A DNA stretch of 44,007 nt from assembly GCA_003139545.1 (NCBI GenBank), contig PLJC01000016.1:72040-116046 (forward strand), in the 5' to 3' direction. Position 1 is the stretch's first letter. The number at the start of each line of letters is the position of its first letter. The notes beneath the pieces were generated by a model that saw only the letters and a program-made list of their open reading frames with translations, ran no database searches and was not told where the DNA came from. The stretch is from Actinomycetota bacterium. GTDB lineage: Bacteria > Actinomycetota > Thermoleophilia > Gaiellales > Gaiellaceae. Both the position numbers and the translations under genes were made by a program. This document shows positions 31,263 to 38,241 of this stretch, one piece after another.

Positions 31263-32219
31263 GTGATCATCGCGCCGCTGCGCGGGCAGCCGACGCCGTC
31301 GTTGCTCGCACGCGTCGCCGCCGGCCAGATCGGCGGCGTGCTTCTGCTCGGGAACGAGTGGACGAGCGCACAGACGACTGCGGCGGCCGTCGCTCGGCTG
31401 CAGGCGGTCGCCTGCAGGCGGGGCTCGCCGCTGCTCGTCGGAGTCGATCAGGAAGGCGGGTCGGTGCGGCGGCTGCCGTGGGCGGCGCCTACGCTCGCGG
31501 CGGCGTCGATGGGAACGGCGACCGAGGCGCACGCGCAGGCGGCAGCAGCGGCGCCCGCGCTGCGGCAGGCCCGCGTCGGCATCGACTTCGCGCCCGTCGC
31601 CGACACGATCTCGACGCCGCGCAGCTTCCTCGGCACGCGTTCGTTCGGAAGCGATCCCTCCCTCGTCGCCGACCTGGCGAGCGCGTTCGTGACCGGCCTC
31701 CAGAGCGGCGGCGTCGCTGCGACGGCGAAGCACTTCCCGGGGCTCGGGAGCGCGGTGGCAAGCACCGACGACCGGGCTGTGACGATCAGCCGCAGCGCGG
31801 CGTTCCTCACCGCGCGGCTGGCGCCGTTCAAGGCCGCGATCGCAGCCGGAGTGAAACTCGTGATGGTCTCGAACGCGTCGTATCCGGCACTCGACCCGAG
31901 CGGCGCGCAGGCCGTCTTCTCGCACGCGATCGTCACCGGCCTCCTCCGCGACACGCTCGGCTTCAAGGGCGTCGTCGTGACCGATGCGCTCGACGCGGGG
32001 GCGGTCGCGCACGTTCCGGACGCGCCGGCACGCGCGCTTGCTGCCGGCGTCGATCTCATGCTCTACAGCGAAACGGCCGCGAGCGAAACGGGTTACGCGA
32101 GCCTCGTCCACGACGCGGCCGTGAGCGCGACCGTGCGGGCCGAGCTCGCGGCGGCGGTGCAGCAGGTGAACGCGCTGAAGGCGTGGCTCGCCGCACACGG
32201 CGGCGCTACCTGTAGCTAG
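31263..32219 (+). CDS. Glycoside hydrolase family 3 protein, NagZ-like
   Basis: 318 residues from the only canonical start. GH3 features are GGVLLLGNEW, LLVGVDQEGGSVRRLPW, ATAKHFPGLGSAVASTDD and the nucleophile Asp in GVVVTDALDAGAV. NagZ enzymes release N-acetylhexosamines from chitin or muropeptides. The His of the NagZ Asp-His acid dyad (usual KHFPGHG...DSH) is Asp here (STDD), as in other actinobacterial relatives I recall. The frame stays open upstream and encodes a signal-like stretch (RRRWLARSVAVGLAAVWAGP, then AAAS) from about 31179, yet no ATG, GTG or TTG begins it. Cellular location is therefore uncertain. The TAG stop is part of the inverted-repeat element. Confidence 0.82.
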   Translation: MIIAPLRGQPTPSLLARVAAGQIGGVLLLGNEWTSAQTTAAAVARLQAVACRRGSPLLVGVDQEGGSVRRLPWAAPTLAAASMGTATEAHAQAAAAAPALRQARVGIDFAPVADTISTPRSFLGTRSFGSDPSLVADLASAFVTGLQSGGVAATAKHFPGLGSAVASTDDRAVTISRSAAFLTARLAPFKAAIAAGVKLVMVSNASYPALDPSGAQAVFSHAIVTGLLRDTLGFKGVVVTDALDAGAVAHVPDAPARALAAGVDLMLYSETAASETGYASLVHDAAVSATVRAELAAAVQQVNALKAWLAAHGGATCS

Positions 32220-32385
32220 GAGGGTCTGGCGAAATAGTGGCTGTGTCGCAGATGGTGCGCTGGATCGGCGCGCTGCTGCGTCCTCGGCCGCGTCCGTAGT
32301 TAAAACTACGAACGCGACCTGCGTCCTTGCATCGCATCCGCCCAGCGCATCCCTGCGACGAGCACCATTCCGCCAAACCCTCCTA
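32217..32385. repeat. Long-inverted-repeat element, copy 2 (MITE-like)
   Basis: About 169 bp, the reverse complement of copy 1 (15087-15252) with about six differences, mostly at the centre (GTAGTT-AA-AACTAC hairpin here). Both ends read CTAGGAGGGTYTGGCGRAAT pointing outward. The left TAG is the nagZ stop codon and the right TAG, read on the minus strand, is the era stop codon. It fills the entire space between these convergent genes. The long stem could stop transcription from both sides. Confidence 0.85.
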
Positions 32386-33243
32386 GACGCCGAGCCGGTC
32401 GAGCTGCGACTCGTCGGCGCGCCAGCGCGGCCGCACCTTGACGACGAGCTCGAGGAAGACCTGATGTCCGACGAGTGCCTCGATCTCCGGCCGGGCGCGC
32501 GTGCCGATGTCCTTGACGATCCCACCGCCCTTGCCGACGACGATCTGCTTCTGCGACTCGGTCTCGACGAGCAGGAATGCGCGAATCACCTTCTCCCCGA
32601 TCTCCTCGATCTCGACGGAGATGGCATGGGGGATCTCGTCGCGCGTCAGCCAGAGCGCCTTTTCGCGAATCAGCTCGCCGATCTGCGCCTCGACCGTGAG
32701 ATCGGTTCGCTGCTCGCGCGGGAAGTACAGCGGCCCCTCCGGCAGGAGCCCGACGAGCTCGGCCCGCAACTCGGCGATGCCGTCGCCGGTCTTCGCGCTC
32801 ACCGGATGGAGCGCGTGGAAGTTCCCAAGCCGCGCGGCTGCATTCATCTGCTCGGCGATGTGCCCCGCCTTCAGGCGGTCGACCTTGTTGAGGGCGATCA
32901 CGACCGGCACCTCCAGGGCGAAGACCCGAGAGGCGATGAAGCGGTCGCCGGCGCCGATCCGCTCGCGTGCGGAGAGCACGAAGACGACGATGTCGACCTC
33001 CTCGAACGACCTGTCCACCGTGTGCTGCATCCGCTCGGTGAGTGCGTCGCGAGGACGCTGGAAGCCGGGCAGGTCGGCGAGCACGAGCTGGTAGTCGTCA
33101 CCGTTCGCGATCCCGAAGATCCTCCGCCGCGTCGTCTGCGGCTTGTCGGAGACGATTGCGACCTTGCCACCGCAGAGAGCGTTCACGAGCGTCGACTTGC
33201 CGACGTTCGGCCGGCCGGCAATGGCGACGAAGCCCGACTTCAC
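32383..33243 (-). CDS. era: GTPase Era
   Basis: Era is a GTPase that binds the 3' end of 16S rRNA and helps mature the 30S subunit. The 286-residue protein has G1 AGRPNVGKSTLVN, G2 PQTTRRRIFG, G3 LADLPGFQRP, G4 ALNKVD and a C-terminal KH domain with the conserved VGKGGGIVKDIGTRARPEIE. The GTG at 33243 overlaps the cdd stop (GTGA). An upstream in-frame ATG at 33369 would run through cdd and is rejected. It is the last gene of the long minus-strand superoperon, and its TAG stop belongs to the inverted-repeat element. Confidence 0.95.
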   Translation of the reverse strand: MKSGFVAIAGRPNVGKSTLVNALCGGKVAIVSDKPQTTRRRIFGIANGDDYQLVLADLPGFQRPRDALTERMQHTVDRSFEEVDIVVFVLSARERIGAGDRFIASRVFALEVPVVIALNKVDRLKAGHIAEQMNAAARLGNFHALHPVSAKTGDGIAELRAELVGLLPEGPLYFPREQRTDLTVEAQIGELIREKALWLTRDEIPHAISVEIEEIGEKVIRAFLLVETESQKQIVVGKGGGIVKDIGTRARPEIEALVGHQVFLELVVKVRPRWRADESQLDRLGV

Positions 33244-33611
33244 GAGGGAAGATCCCAGGTGTCCGGGAGCAGCTCGTCCGCTGCGTAGTCGGCGATCGTG
33301 CCGTCGGCGCGGCGGAACCATACGCGCCCCACGCGCCACTCGTGCAGCCATTGGCGACACCCGCCGCACGGCGACGCCGTGATGCCGACCGCGTCAATCT
33401 CGCCGGGGCGCACGCCGGCGGTCGCGGCGGCGACGATGGCGGACTTCTCCGCGCAGACGCCGAGCGGATAGGCGGCGTTCTCGACGTTCACCCCGTCGAA
33501 GATGCGGCCGTCGGCCGTCAGCAGCGATGCCCCGACGAGATACTTCGAGTACGGCGCATATGCGTTCGCGGCGGCCGCCTCCGCGCGCTCCACGAGCTCC
33601 GGGCCTGTCAT
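33240..33611 (-). CDS. cdd: Cytidine deaminase
   Basis: Converts (deoxy)cytidine to (deoxy)uridine for pyrimidine salvage. The 123-residue protein is of the short homotetrameric type, with FDGVNVENAAYPLGVCAEKS (zinc Cys and catalytic Glu) and SPCGGCRQWLHEW (the other two zinc Cys). The ATG at 33611 overlaps the upstream stop (ATGA), and the 3' end overlaps era by 4 nt. cdd between dgkA and era is a widely conserved order. Confidence 0.94.
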   Translation of the reverse strand: MTGPELVERAEAAAANAYAPYSKYLVGASLLTADGRIFDGVNVENAAYPLGVCAEKSAIVAAATAGVRPGEIDAVGITASPCGGCRQWLHEWRVGRVWFRRADGTIADYAADELLPDTWDLPS

Positions 33612-34372
33612 GTCAACACCTGGAAGACGACGAGCGTCACGAGCGCGCCGAGCGCGCCGCCGTACAGGACCTCGAGCCGCGAGTGGACGCCGGCCTCGAC
33701 CCGTGTCTGCGCGACGAGCAGGGCCATGACGAACGTGAGCGACGAGATCAGGAAGCGATGGTGGTCGCTGGAGACGTAGGTCGCCGCCATCCACCCCGCG
33801 AACGCGACGCCCGCGTGGCCGGACGGCAGCCCGCCGCGCAGCGGCGTGCCGCTGCGCGTCAGCGCCTTGGTGGTGATGACCACGAGGACGACGAGGACGA
33901 GCGCGACGAGCGTGATCTCGGCCGGCGCGTCGCGGACCCGGTCGAGCACGCGCGCGGTGCGATGCGCGGCAGCGTACGCGAAGACGAGGTAGCCGACGGC
34001 GAGCGCGGTCACCGATGCGATGAGGACAGCTCCGGCGGCAATGTCCTTCGCGAGCTTCGCGTTCGGATCGAACGACGTCGTGGAGACGTCGATGGCGCCC
34101 TCGATCGCGGAGTTGATCATCTCCGCGACGAGCACGAACGCGATCGCCATCAGGAGCAGGATGAGATCGTCGCGCCCGACGCCGACCGCTACCGCCGCCC
34201 CGATGACGACGATGGCGATGACGAAGTGGATGCGCAGGTTCCGCTGCGTGCGGAGGACGTGGATGATCCCTTCGAACGCGTAGTTGAAGCTGTCGAGCAG
34301 CGTCGGCGCCCGCCCCGGCGCCGGAGGCGGCGTTTCGCGTGCGCGCTCGCGTGGCGGCGTCGTCACTGTCAC
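33608..34372 (-). CDS. dgkA: Fusion of DgkA-type lipid kinase and PAP2 phosphatase domains
   Basis: 254 residues. The N-terminal half (about 25-130) is a prokaryotic DgkA/undecaprenol kinase: LDSFNYAFEGIIHVLRTQRN, then VLVAEMINSAIEGAIDVSTT (catalytic Glu and metal-binding Glu) and NAKLAKDIAAGAVLIASV. The second half has PAP2 motifs: TRSGTPLRGGLPSGHAGVAF (the PSGH motif) and RVEAGVHSRLEVLYGGALGA (the SRxxxxxH-like region, here with the His before the Arg). One domain phosphorylates undecaprenol or diacylglycerol and the other removes phosphate, so the pair may tune carrier lipid levels. The GTG at 34372 overlaps ybeY by 4 nt. Whether the PAP2 part is active is unclear. Confidence 0.88.
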   Translation of the reverse strand: MTVTTPPRERARETPPPAPGRAPTLLDSFNYAFEGIIHVLRTQRNLRIHFVIAIVVIGAAVAVGVGRDDLILLLMAIAFVLVAEMINSAIEGAIDVSTTSFDPNAKLAKDIAAGAVLIASVTALAVGYLVFAYAAAHRTARVLDRVRDAPAEITLVALVLVVLVVITTKALTRSGTPLRGGLPSGHAGVAFAGWMAATYVSSDHHRFLISSLTFVMALLVAQTRVEAGVHSRLEVLYGGALGALVTLVVFQVLT

Positions 34373-34743
34373 AGGTGCAGCGCCTCCTTCGCCTCCATCG
34401 CCTCGCCGTGGTCGTACCCGACGAGATGGAGCACCGCGTGCACGATCGGCGCCCGCCATTCGGCGCCGACGATGTCGGGGCACACGACGACGTCCCCGAG
34501 CTGGCGCGGAAGCCCGGCCGGCAGCTCCTCGAGCCCGTCGACCGGGAATGCGAGCGCGTCGGTCGCCTCGTCCACGCCGAGATGCTCGAGCTTGAGCGCA
34601 CGGCTCTCCTCGGGAGAGACGAATGCGAGCCCCATCTCGCCGGAGTCGACACCCTCGGCGGCCAGCACGCGCCGAACCAGCTCGACGGCGCCGTCCTCGT
34701 CGACGTCGGCGCCCGAGCGGTTCTCGACCTCGACCTCGATCAC
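34369..34743 (-). CDS. ybeY: Endoribonuclease YbeY (rRNA maturation factor)
   Basis: A zinc-dependent endoribonuclease needed for 16S rRNA 3'-end maturation and quality control. The 124-residue protein has ESRALKLEHLGVDEATDALA and the metal-binding motif HAVLHLVGYDHGEAMEA (HxxxHxxxxxH). The GTG start at 34743 overlaps the phoH stop and its own stop overlaps the dgkA fusion, so it is translated in a coupled chain. phoH-ybeY-dgkA-cdd-era matches the order in Firmicutes. Slightly shorter than the usual ~150 residues, because little follows the motif. Confidence 0.93.
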   Translation of the reverse strand: MIEVEVENRSGADVDEDGAVELVRRVLAAEGVDSGEMGLAFVSPEESRALKLEHLGVDEATDALAFPVDGLEELPAGLPRQLGDVVVCPDIVGAEWRAPIVHAVLHLVGYDHGEAMEAKEALHL

Positions 34744-35699
34744 CGGCGCCGCTGCGTCCCGGTCTCTTCGGAGTGTTTCTTGTACGCCTCGACGATGCGC
34801 TGCACGAGCTTGTGCCGCACGACGTCCTCGTGGCCGAAATGCACGAACGAGATTCCGTCGACGTCGCCGAGGATGTCCTGCACCTGGATGAGGCCGGACG
34901 CCTGCTCGCGCGGCAGGTCGACCTGCGTGATGTCCCCGGTGACGACGACTTTGGAGCCGAAGCCGAGCCGCGTCAGGAACATCTGCATCTGCTCCGGTGA
35001 CGTGTTCTGCGCCTCGTCGAGGATGATGAAGCTGTCGTTGAGCGTGCGGCCGCGCATGAACGCGAGCGGTGCGACCTCGATCGTGCCGCGCTCCATGTAC
35101 GTGTTGAGCCGCTCGGGATCCATCGTGTCGTACAGCGCGTCGAAGAGCGGGCGCATGTACGGGTCGACCTTCGCGAGGACGTCGCCGGGCAGGAAGCCGA
35201 GCCGCTCCCCCGCCTCCACCGCGGGGCGGGTCAGGATGATGCGCCCGACCTGGCGCTCGGAGAGCGCGGCGACGGCGAGCGCGATGGCAAGGTACGTCTT
35301 CCCAGTGCCGGCGGGCCCGATGCCGAACGTGATGGTGCCATTGCGGATCGCGTCCACGTAGCGCTTCTGCGTGACCGTCTTCGGCGTGATCCGCTTGCCG
35401 CGATGCGACCAGACGACGTCCTCGAAGATGTCGCGGACGTCCTCGGCCTGGTCGATCGCGTTCAGGATCGTGTCGATCGTGCCGGCGCCGACCTCCTGCC
35501 CGCTCTCGACGAGCTCGACGAGCTCCTCGACGACCGCGCGCGCTTCCGAGACCTTGGCGTCGTCGCCGTCGAGCGTCAGCCGGTTGCCACGCAGGTTGAT
35601 CGTGCAGCCGAGCCGCTCCCGGAGCGCGCCGAGAACACCGTCGCCGATCCCGGCGAGCTCGGCCGCTACGTCGTTCGGAACCTCGAGAACGTCCTGCAC
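34740..35699 (-). CDS. phoH: PhoH-like ATPase
   Basis: 319 residues. The N-terminal part (about 1-110) is a KH-like RNA-binding domain, and the ATPase domain has Walker A FGIGPAGTGKTYLAIALAVA, TRPAVEAGERLGFLPGDVLA, FMRGRTLNDSFIILDEAQNT (Walker B) and GSKVVVTGDITQVDLP. This family is linked to RNA metabolism and works with YbeY. The GTG at 35699 is chosen because TACACT lies 6 nt upstream, identical in layout to deoC; an in-frame start at 35744 would precede that box. Confidence 0.92.
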   Translation of the reverse strand: MQDVLEVPNDVAAELAGIGDGVLGALRERLGCTINLRGNRLTLDGDDAKVSEARAVVEELVELVESGQEVGAGTIDTILNAIDQAEDVRDIFEDVVWSHRGKRITPKTVTQKRYVDAIRNGTITFGIGPAGTGKTYLAIALAVAALSERQVGRIILTRPAVEAGERLGFLPGDVLAKVDPYMRPLFDALYDTMDPERLNTYMERGTIEVAPLAFMRGRTLNDSFIILDEAQNTSPEQMQMFLTRLGFGSKVVVTGDITQVDLPREQASGLIQVQDILGDVDGISFVHFGHEDVVRHKLVQRIVEAYKKHSEETGTQRRR

Positions 35700-35705
35700 A
35701 CGATC

Positions 35706-35711
35706 AGTGTA
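35706..35711 (-). promoter_or_regulatory. Candidate -10 box of phoH (leaderless arrangement)
   Basis: CCTACACTGATCGTGTG on the minus strand puts TACACT 6 nt before the GTG of phoH. It would give the phoH-ybeY-dgkA-cdd-era section its own promoter inside the superoperon. Confidence 0.5.
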
Positions 35712-35751
35712 GGAGGACGGCCCCCTGGCGCGGCCCAGCGTCACCCACGTG

Positions 35752-36279
35752 CTACGGGTGGTAGATCTGCGCCATCCGCAGCACGGGCGTGAAGCCGGGT
35801 CCCGTCCAGCCCCCCTTCGCCTCGACGTAGAAGCCGAACTCGTGCAGAGCGTCGGCGCCTCTGGCCATTGCCGCGATGCGGTGCGGGTTGTGGCCGTGCG
35901 CCAGCGCGTAGAGCTCGGCTGCGGTCACGGTCGGCGTCTTCGAGCCATCACCGACGAGCTCGACCGGCGTCGCGGCCGGCACGGAGTACGTCACGACGAA
36001 CTTCAGGTCGGTCTCGTATGTGTCGTCGAGCAGGCTCGTCGCCCCCGGCTTGCAGTAGCCGTTGTCGATGCACGCCTGGATCCCGGTCTTGTCCGCCCCG
36101 AAGAGGAGGTGGAGATCGAGGCGGAGCTTGTAGCCCCCGCGGACCGGCGTCAGCGACTTGATGAACCCGAACTGGACGGTAGGTCCCGTCATCCACCACG
36201 GCGACGGCGGGGTCGCGGTGCCACCGCACGCTGCGAGGCCGAGTGCGAGCGCCGCGATCGCGATCGCCCGGCGGAGCAT
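35752..36279 (-). CDS. Lipoprotein of unknown function
   Basis: 175 residues with a lipoprotein signal: MLRRAIAIAALALGLAACGG, lipobox LAAC with the lipid-modified Cys at 18. The mature part has a Gly-Tyr-rich beta segment PVRGGYKLRLDLHLLFGADK, two further Cys (IQACIDNGYCKPG) that may form a disulfide, and a helix-rich end (TAAELYALAHG). No family is recognised. It lies 6 nt after yqeY and 52 bp before phoH, as an insertion in the conserved superoperon. Confidence 0.75.
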   Translation of the reverse strand: MLRRAIAIAALALGLAACGGTATPPSPWWMTGPTVQFGFIKSLTPVRGGYKLRLDLHLLFGADKTGIQACIDNGYCKPGATSLLDDTYETDLKFVVTYSVPAATPVELVGDGSKTPTVTAAELYALAHGHNPHRIAAMARGADALHEFGFYVEAKGGWTGPGFTPVLRMAQIYHP

Positions 36280-36285
36280 CGGCTC

Positions 36286-36729
36286 TTACGCGAGCTTTTC
36301 GCGAACGATCTGACTGACGACGGAGCCGTCGGCGCGCCCGGCGACCTGTGGCATCACGTCCGCCATGACTCGGCCAAGCTGGGCCATGCTCGTCGCGCCC
36401 ACCTCGGCGATGGCGTCGTCGACGATCTCCTCGATCTCCTCTTCGGAGAGCTGCGAGGGCATGAACTCCTCGAGCACGGCGAGCTCGCGCTCCTCGGAGG
36501 CGGCCTGCTCCTCGCGGCCGCCCGCGCGGAACGCCTCGGCTGCCTCGACGCGGCGCTTGCGCTCGCGCTGGAGCACCTGGAGCTCCTCGTCCTCGGACAG
36601 CGGCCGCTGCAGCTCCTTCTCGGAGACCTTGAGCGCGTTGAGGATGAGCCGCAGCGCGTCGCGGCGCTCGGCGTCGCGGGCCTTCATGGCCTCGCGCAGC
36701 TGCCCCTCGATCGTCTCGATCCGACTCAC
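36286..36729 (-). CDS. yqeY: YqeY (GatB/YqeY domain) protein
   Basis: 147 residues: a helical tRNA-binding-type domain shared with the tail of GatB. It begins SRIETIEGQLREAMKARDAE and includes RLILNALKVSEKELQRPLSE, EEFMPSQLSEEEIEEIVDDA and MAQLGRVMADVMPQVAGRAD, ending with SQIVREKLA. Its molecular role is not settled. The GTG at 36729 overlaps the stop of the HIT gene. In other phyla yqeY follows rpsU; here the HIT gene takes that place. Confidence 0.92.
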   Translation of the reverse strand: MSRIETIEGQLREAMKARDAERRDALRLILNALKVSEKELQRPLSEDEELQVLQRERKRRVEAAEAFRAGGREEQAASEERELAVLEEFMPSQLSEEEIEEIVDDAIAEVGATSMAQLGRVMADVMPQVAGRADGSVVSQIVREKLA

Positions 36730-37055
36730 GTCATCCTCCCGGTCAAGCCGCCGCCCAGCACGTGCCAATGGAGATGGAACACCGTCTGGCCGGCTCCCGC
36801 ACCGGCGTTGACGACGACACGGTAGTCGCTCAGGCCCGCTCCTGCAGCGACGGCGGCGATGAAGTCGAGCATGCGCTTGTCCTCGTCGGCGGTGAACTCG
36901 GCGATGTGGTGGAAGCTCTCGATGTGCCGCTCGGGGATGACGAGCAGGTGCGTCCCTGCCTGCGGGTTGATGTCGCGGATGGCGACGAAGCCGTCGATGG
37001 CCGCGACATGGTCGCCCTCCCGGTAGAGCCGGCAGAAGAGGCAATCCTCAGGCAG
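36726..37055 (-). CDS. HIT-family nucleotide hydrolase, apparent CTG start
   Basis: 109 residues in a frame without ATG, GTG or TTG at the front. It encodes EDCLFCRLYREGDHVAAIDG (HIT proteins start with such a CxxC), INPQAGTHLLVIPERHIESF and the catalytic histidine triad QTVFHLHWHVLGGG. Members hydrolyse AMP-lysine-like or dinucleotide phosphoramidates. After the in-frame stop upstream, the best start is CTG at 37055, placed 7 nt after GAGGAGGGG (37071 to 37063), a very strong ribosome binding site. This gives (M)PEDCLFCRL. The gene overlaps mtaB by 8 nt and yqeY by 4 nt. Identity is secure; the start is inferred. Confidence 0.88.
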   Translation of the reverse strand: MPEDCLFCRLYREGDHVAAIDGFVAIRDINPQAGTHLLVIPERHIESFHHIAEFTADEDKRMLDFIAAVAAGAGLSDYRVVVNAGAGAGQTVFHLHWHVLGGGLTGRMT

Positions 37056-38241
37056 CGAGGATCCCCTCCTCGGTCACCGAGGCGCCGCGGACGCGCACGA
37101 AGCGGCCGACCTCGTGGCCGCCCACGATCCACGGCGAGTAGTCGTCGCCGTACCCGCGGCCGGGCCGGTCGACGAGGACGATGTCGTCGCGGCCGATCTT
37201 CGTCTGCCAGCGGGCGTGCGACGCGTTATCGGAGAGCTCGCGCAGCCGCGCGCTCCGTTCCCGCTTCACCGCGGGCGCGACCGGGTCGTCGTGCTCGGTG
37301 ACCGTTCCGGGCCGACGCGAGTACGGAAAGACGTGCAGCTTCGTCAGGCCCGCATCGCGGGCGACGCGAAGGGTGTTCGCGAACGCGGGCTCGTCCTCGG
37401 CCGGGAAGCCGACGATGACGTCGCTCGTCAGGTTGAACTCGTCCTGCAGCGGCGCAAGCCGGCGCAGGAACGTCTGCGCGGAGTAGCGCCGCCCCATCGC
37501 GCGCAGCACGGCGTCGTCACCGGACTGGAGCGGCACGTGCAGGTGTCGGCTCACGTTCGGCGTCTCACGCAGCGCGGCGACGAGCGCCGCGTTGACGTGA
37601 TTGATCTCGATCGACGACAGCCGTAGGCGCTCGAGACCGGGCGTCCCACCCGCCGCCCGGACGAGACGTGGCAGGTCGTAGCCCGCTTCGCGGTCTCGGT
37701 AGCAGCCGAGATTGATACCGGTGAGCACGACCTCGCGGTGTCCCTGCTCGACGCGGCGCGCGATCTCGGCAAGCACCGCAGGAGCGCGCCGGCTGCGCGA
37801 GGCGCCACGCACGAGGGGAATGACGCAGAAGTTGCACGAGAAGCTGCAGCCGTCCTGCACCTTGACGAACGCGCGGACGCGATCGAGCCGCGCGTCGGCC
37901 TGCACGCAGCCGATCGCGCCGACGTCGCCTGCGACGAACGCGGGTGTCTCCTCACTCCGCCGCGCAACGACGACCACGTTGGAAGGCAGGCCGGCGAACG
38001 CATGCCCGGCGAGATTGGCACCGCAGCCGGTGACGTACACGCGCCGGTGCGTCCGGGCGGCGCGTGCGGCGGCCTTGCGCGACTTCGCCACCGCCTCGTT
38101 CGTGACGCAGCACGTGTTGACGACGGCGACCTCGGAGCCGTCGCACTCGACGTGACCGCTCGCGAGGAGCGCCTCGCGCACCTCATGCGCGTCGACGTGG
38201 GAGACCTTGCAACCCAGGAACTGGACGGAGAACGTCGTCAC
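37048..38241 (-). CDS. mtaB: tRNA t6A37 methylthiotransferase MtaB
   Basis: A radical-SAM enzyme that adds a methylthio group to t6A37 in tRNAs. The 397-residue protein has the three N-terminal UPF0004 Cys in FLGCKVSHVDAHE, VVNTCCVTNEA and YVTGCGANLAGH, the radical-SAM cluster motif DGCSFSCNFCVIPLVRGASR, and a short C-terminal TRAM-like end. RSA family features favour MtaB over MiaB (NTCCVTN and the RG.SRS context). The GTG at 38241 overlaps the prmA stop. prmA-mtaB adjacency fits the conserved heat-shock superoperon, in which rsmE usually stands between them. Confidence 0.93.
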   Translation of the reverse strand: MTTFSVQFLGCKVSHVDAHEVREALLASGHVECDGSEVAVVNTCCVTNEAVAKSRKAAARAARTHRRVYVTGCGANLAGHAFAGLPSNVVVVARRSEETPAFVAGDVGAIGCVQADARLDRVRAFVKVQDGCSFSCNFCVIPLVRGASRSRRAPAVLAEIARRVEQGHREVVLTGINLGCYRDREAGYDLPRLVRAAGGTPGLERLRLSSIEINHVNAALVAALRETPNVSRHLHVPLQSGDDAVLRAMGRRYSAQTFLRRLAPLQDEFNLTSDVIVGFPAEDEPAFANTLRVARDAGLTKLHVFPYSRRPGTVTEHDDPVAPAVKRERSARLRELSDNASHARWQTKIGRDDIVLVDRPGRGYGDDYSPWIVGGHEVGRFVRVRGASVTEEGILAA

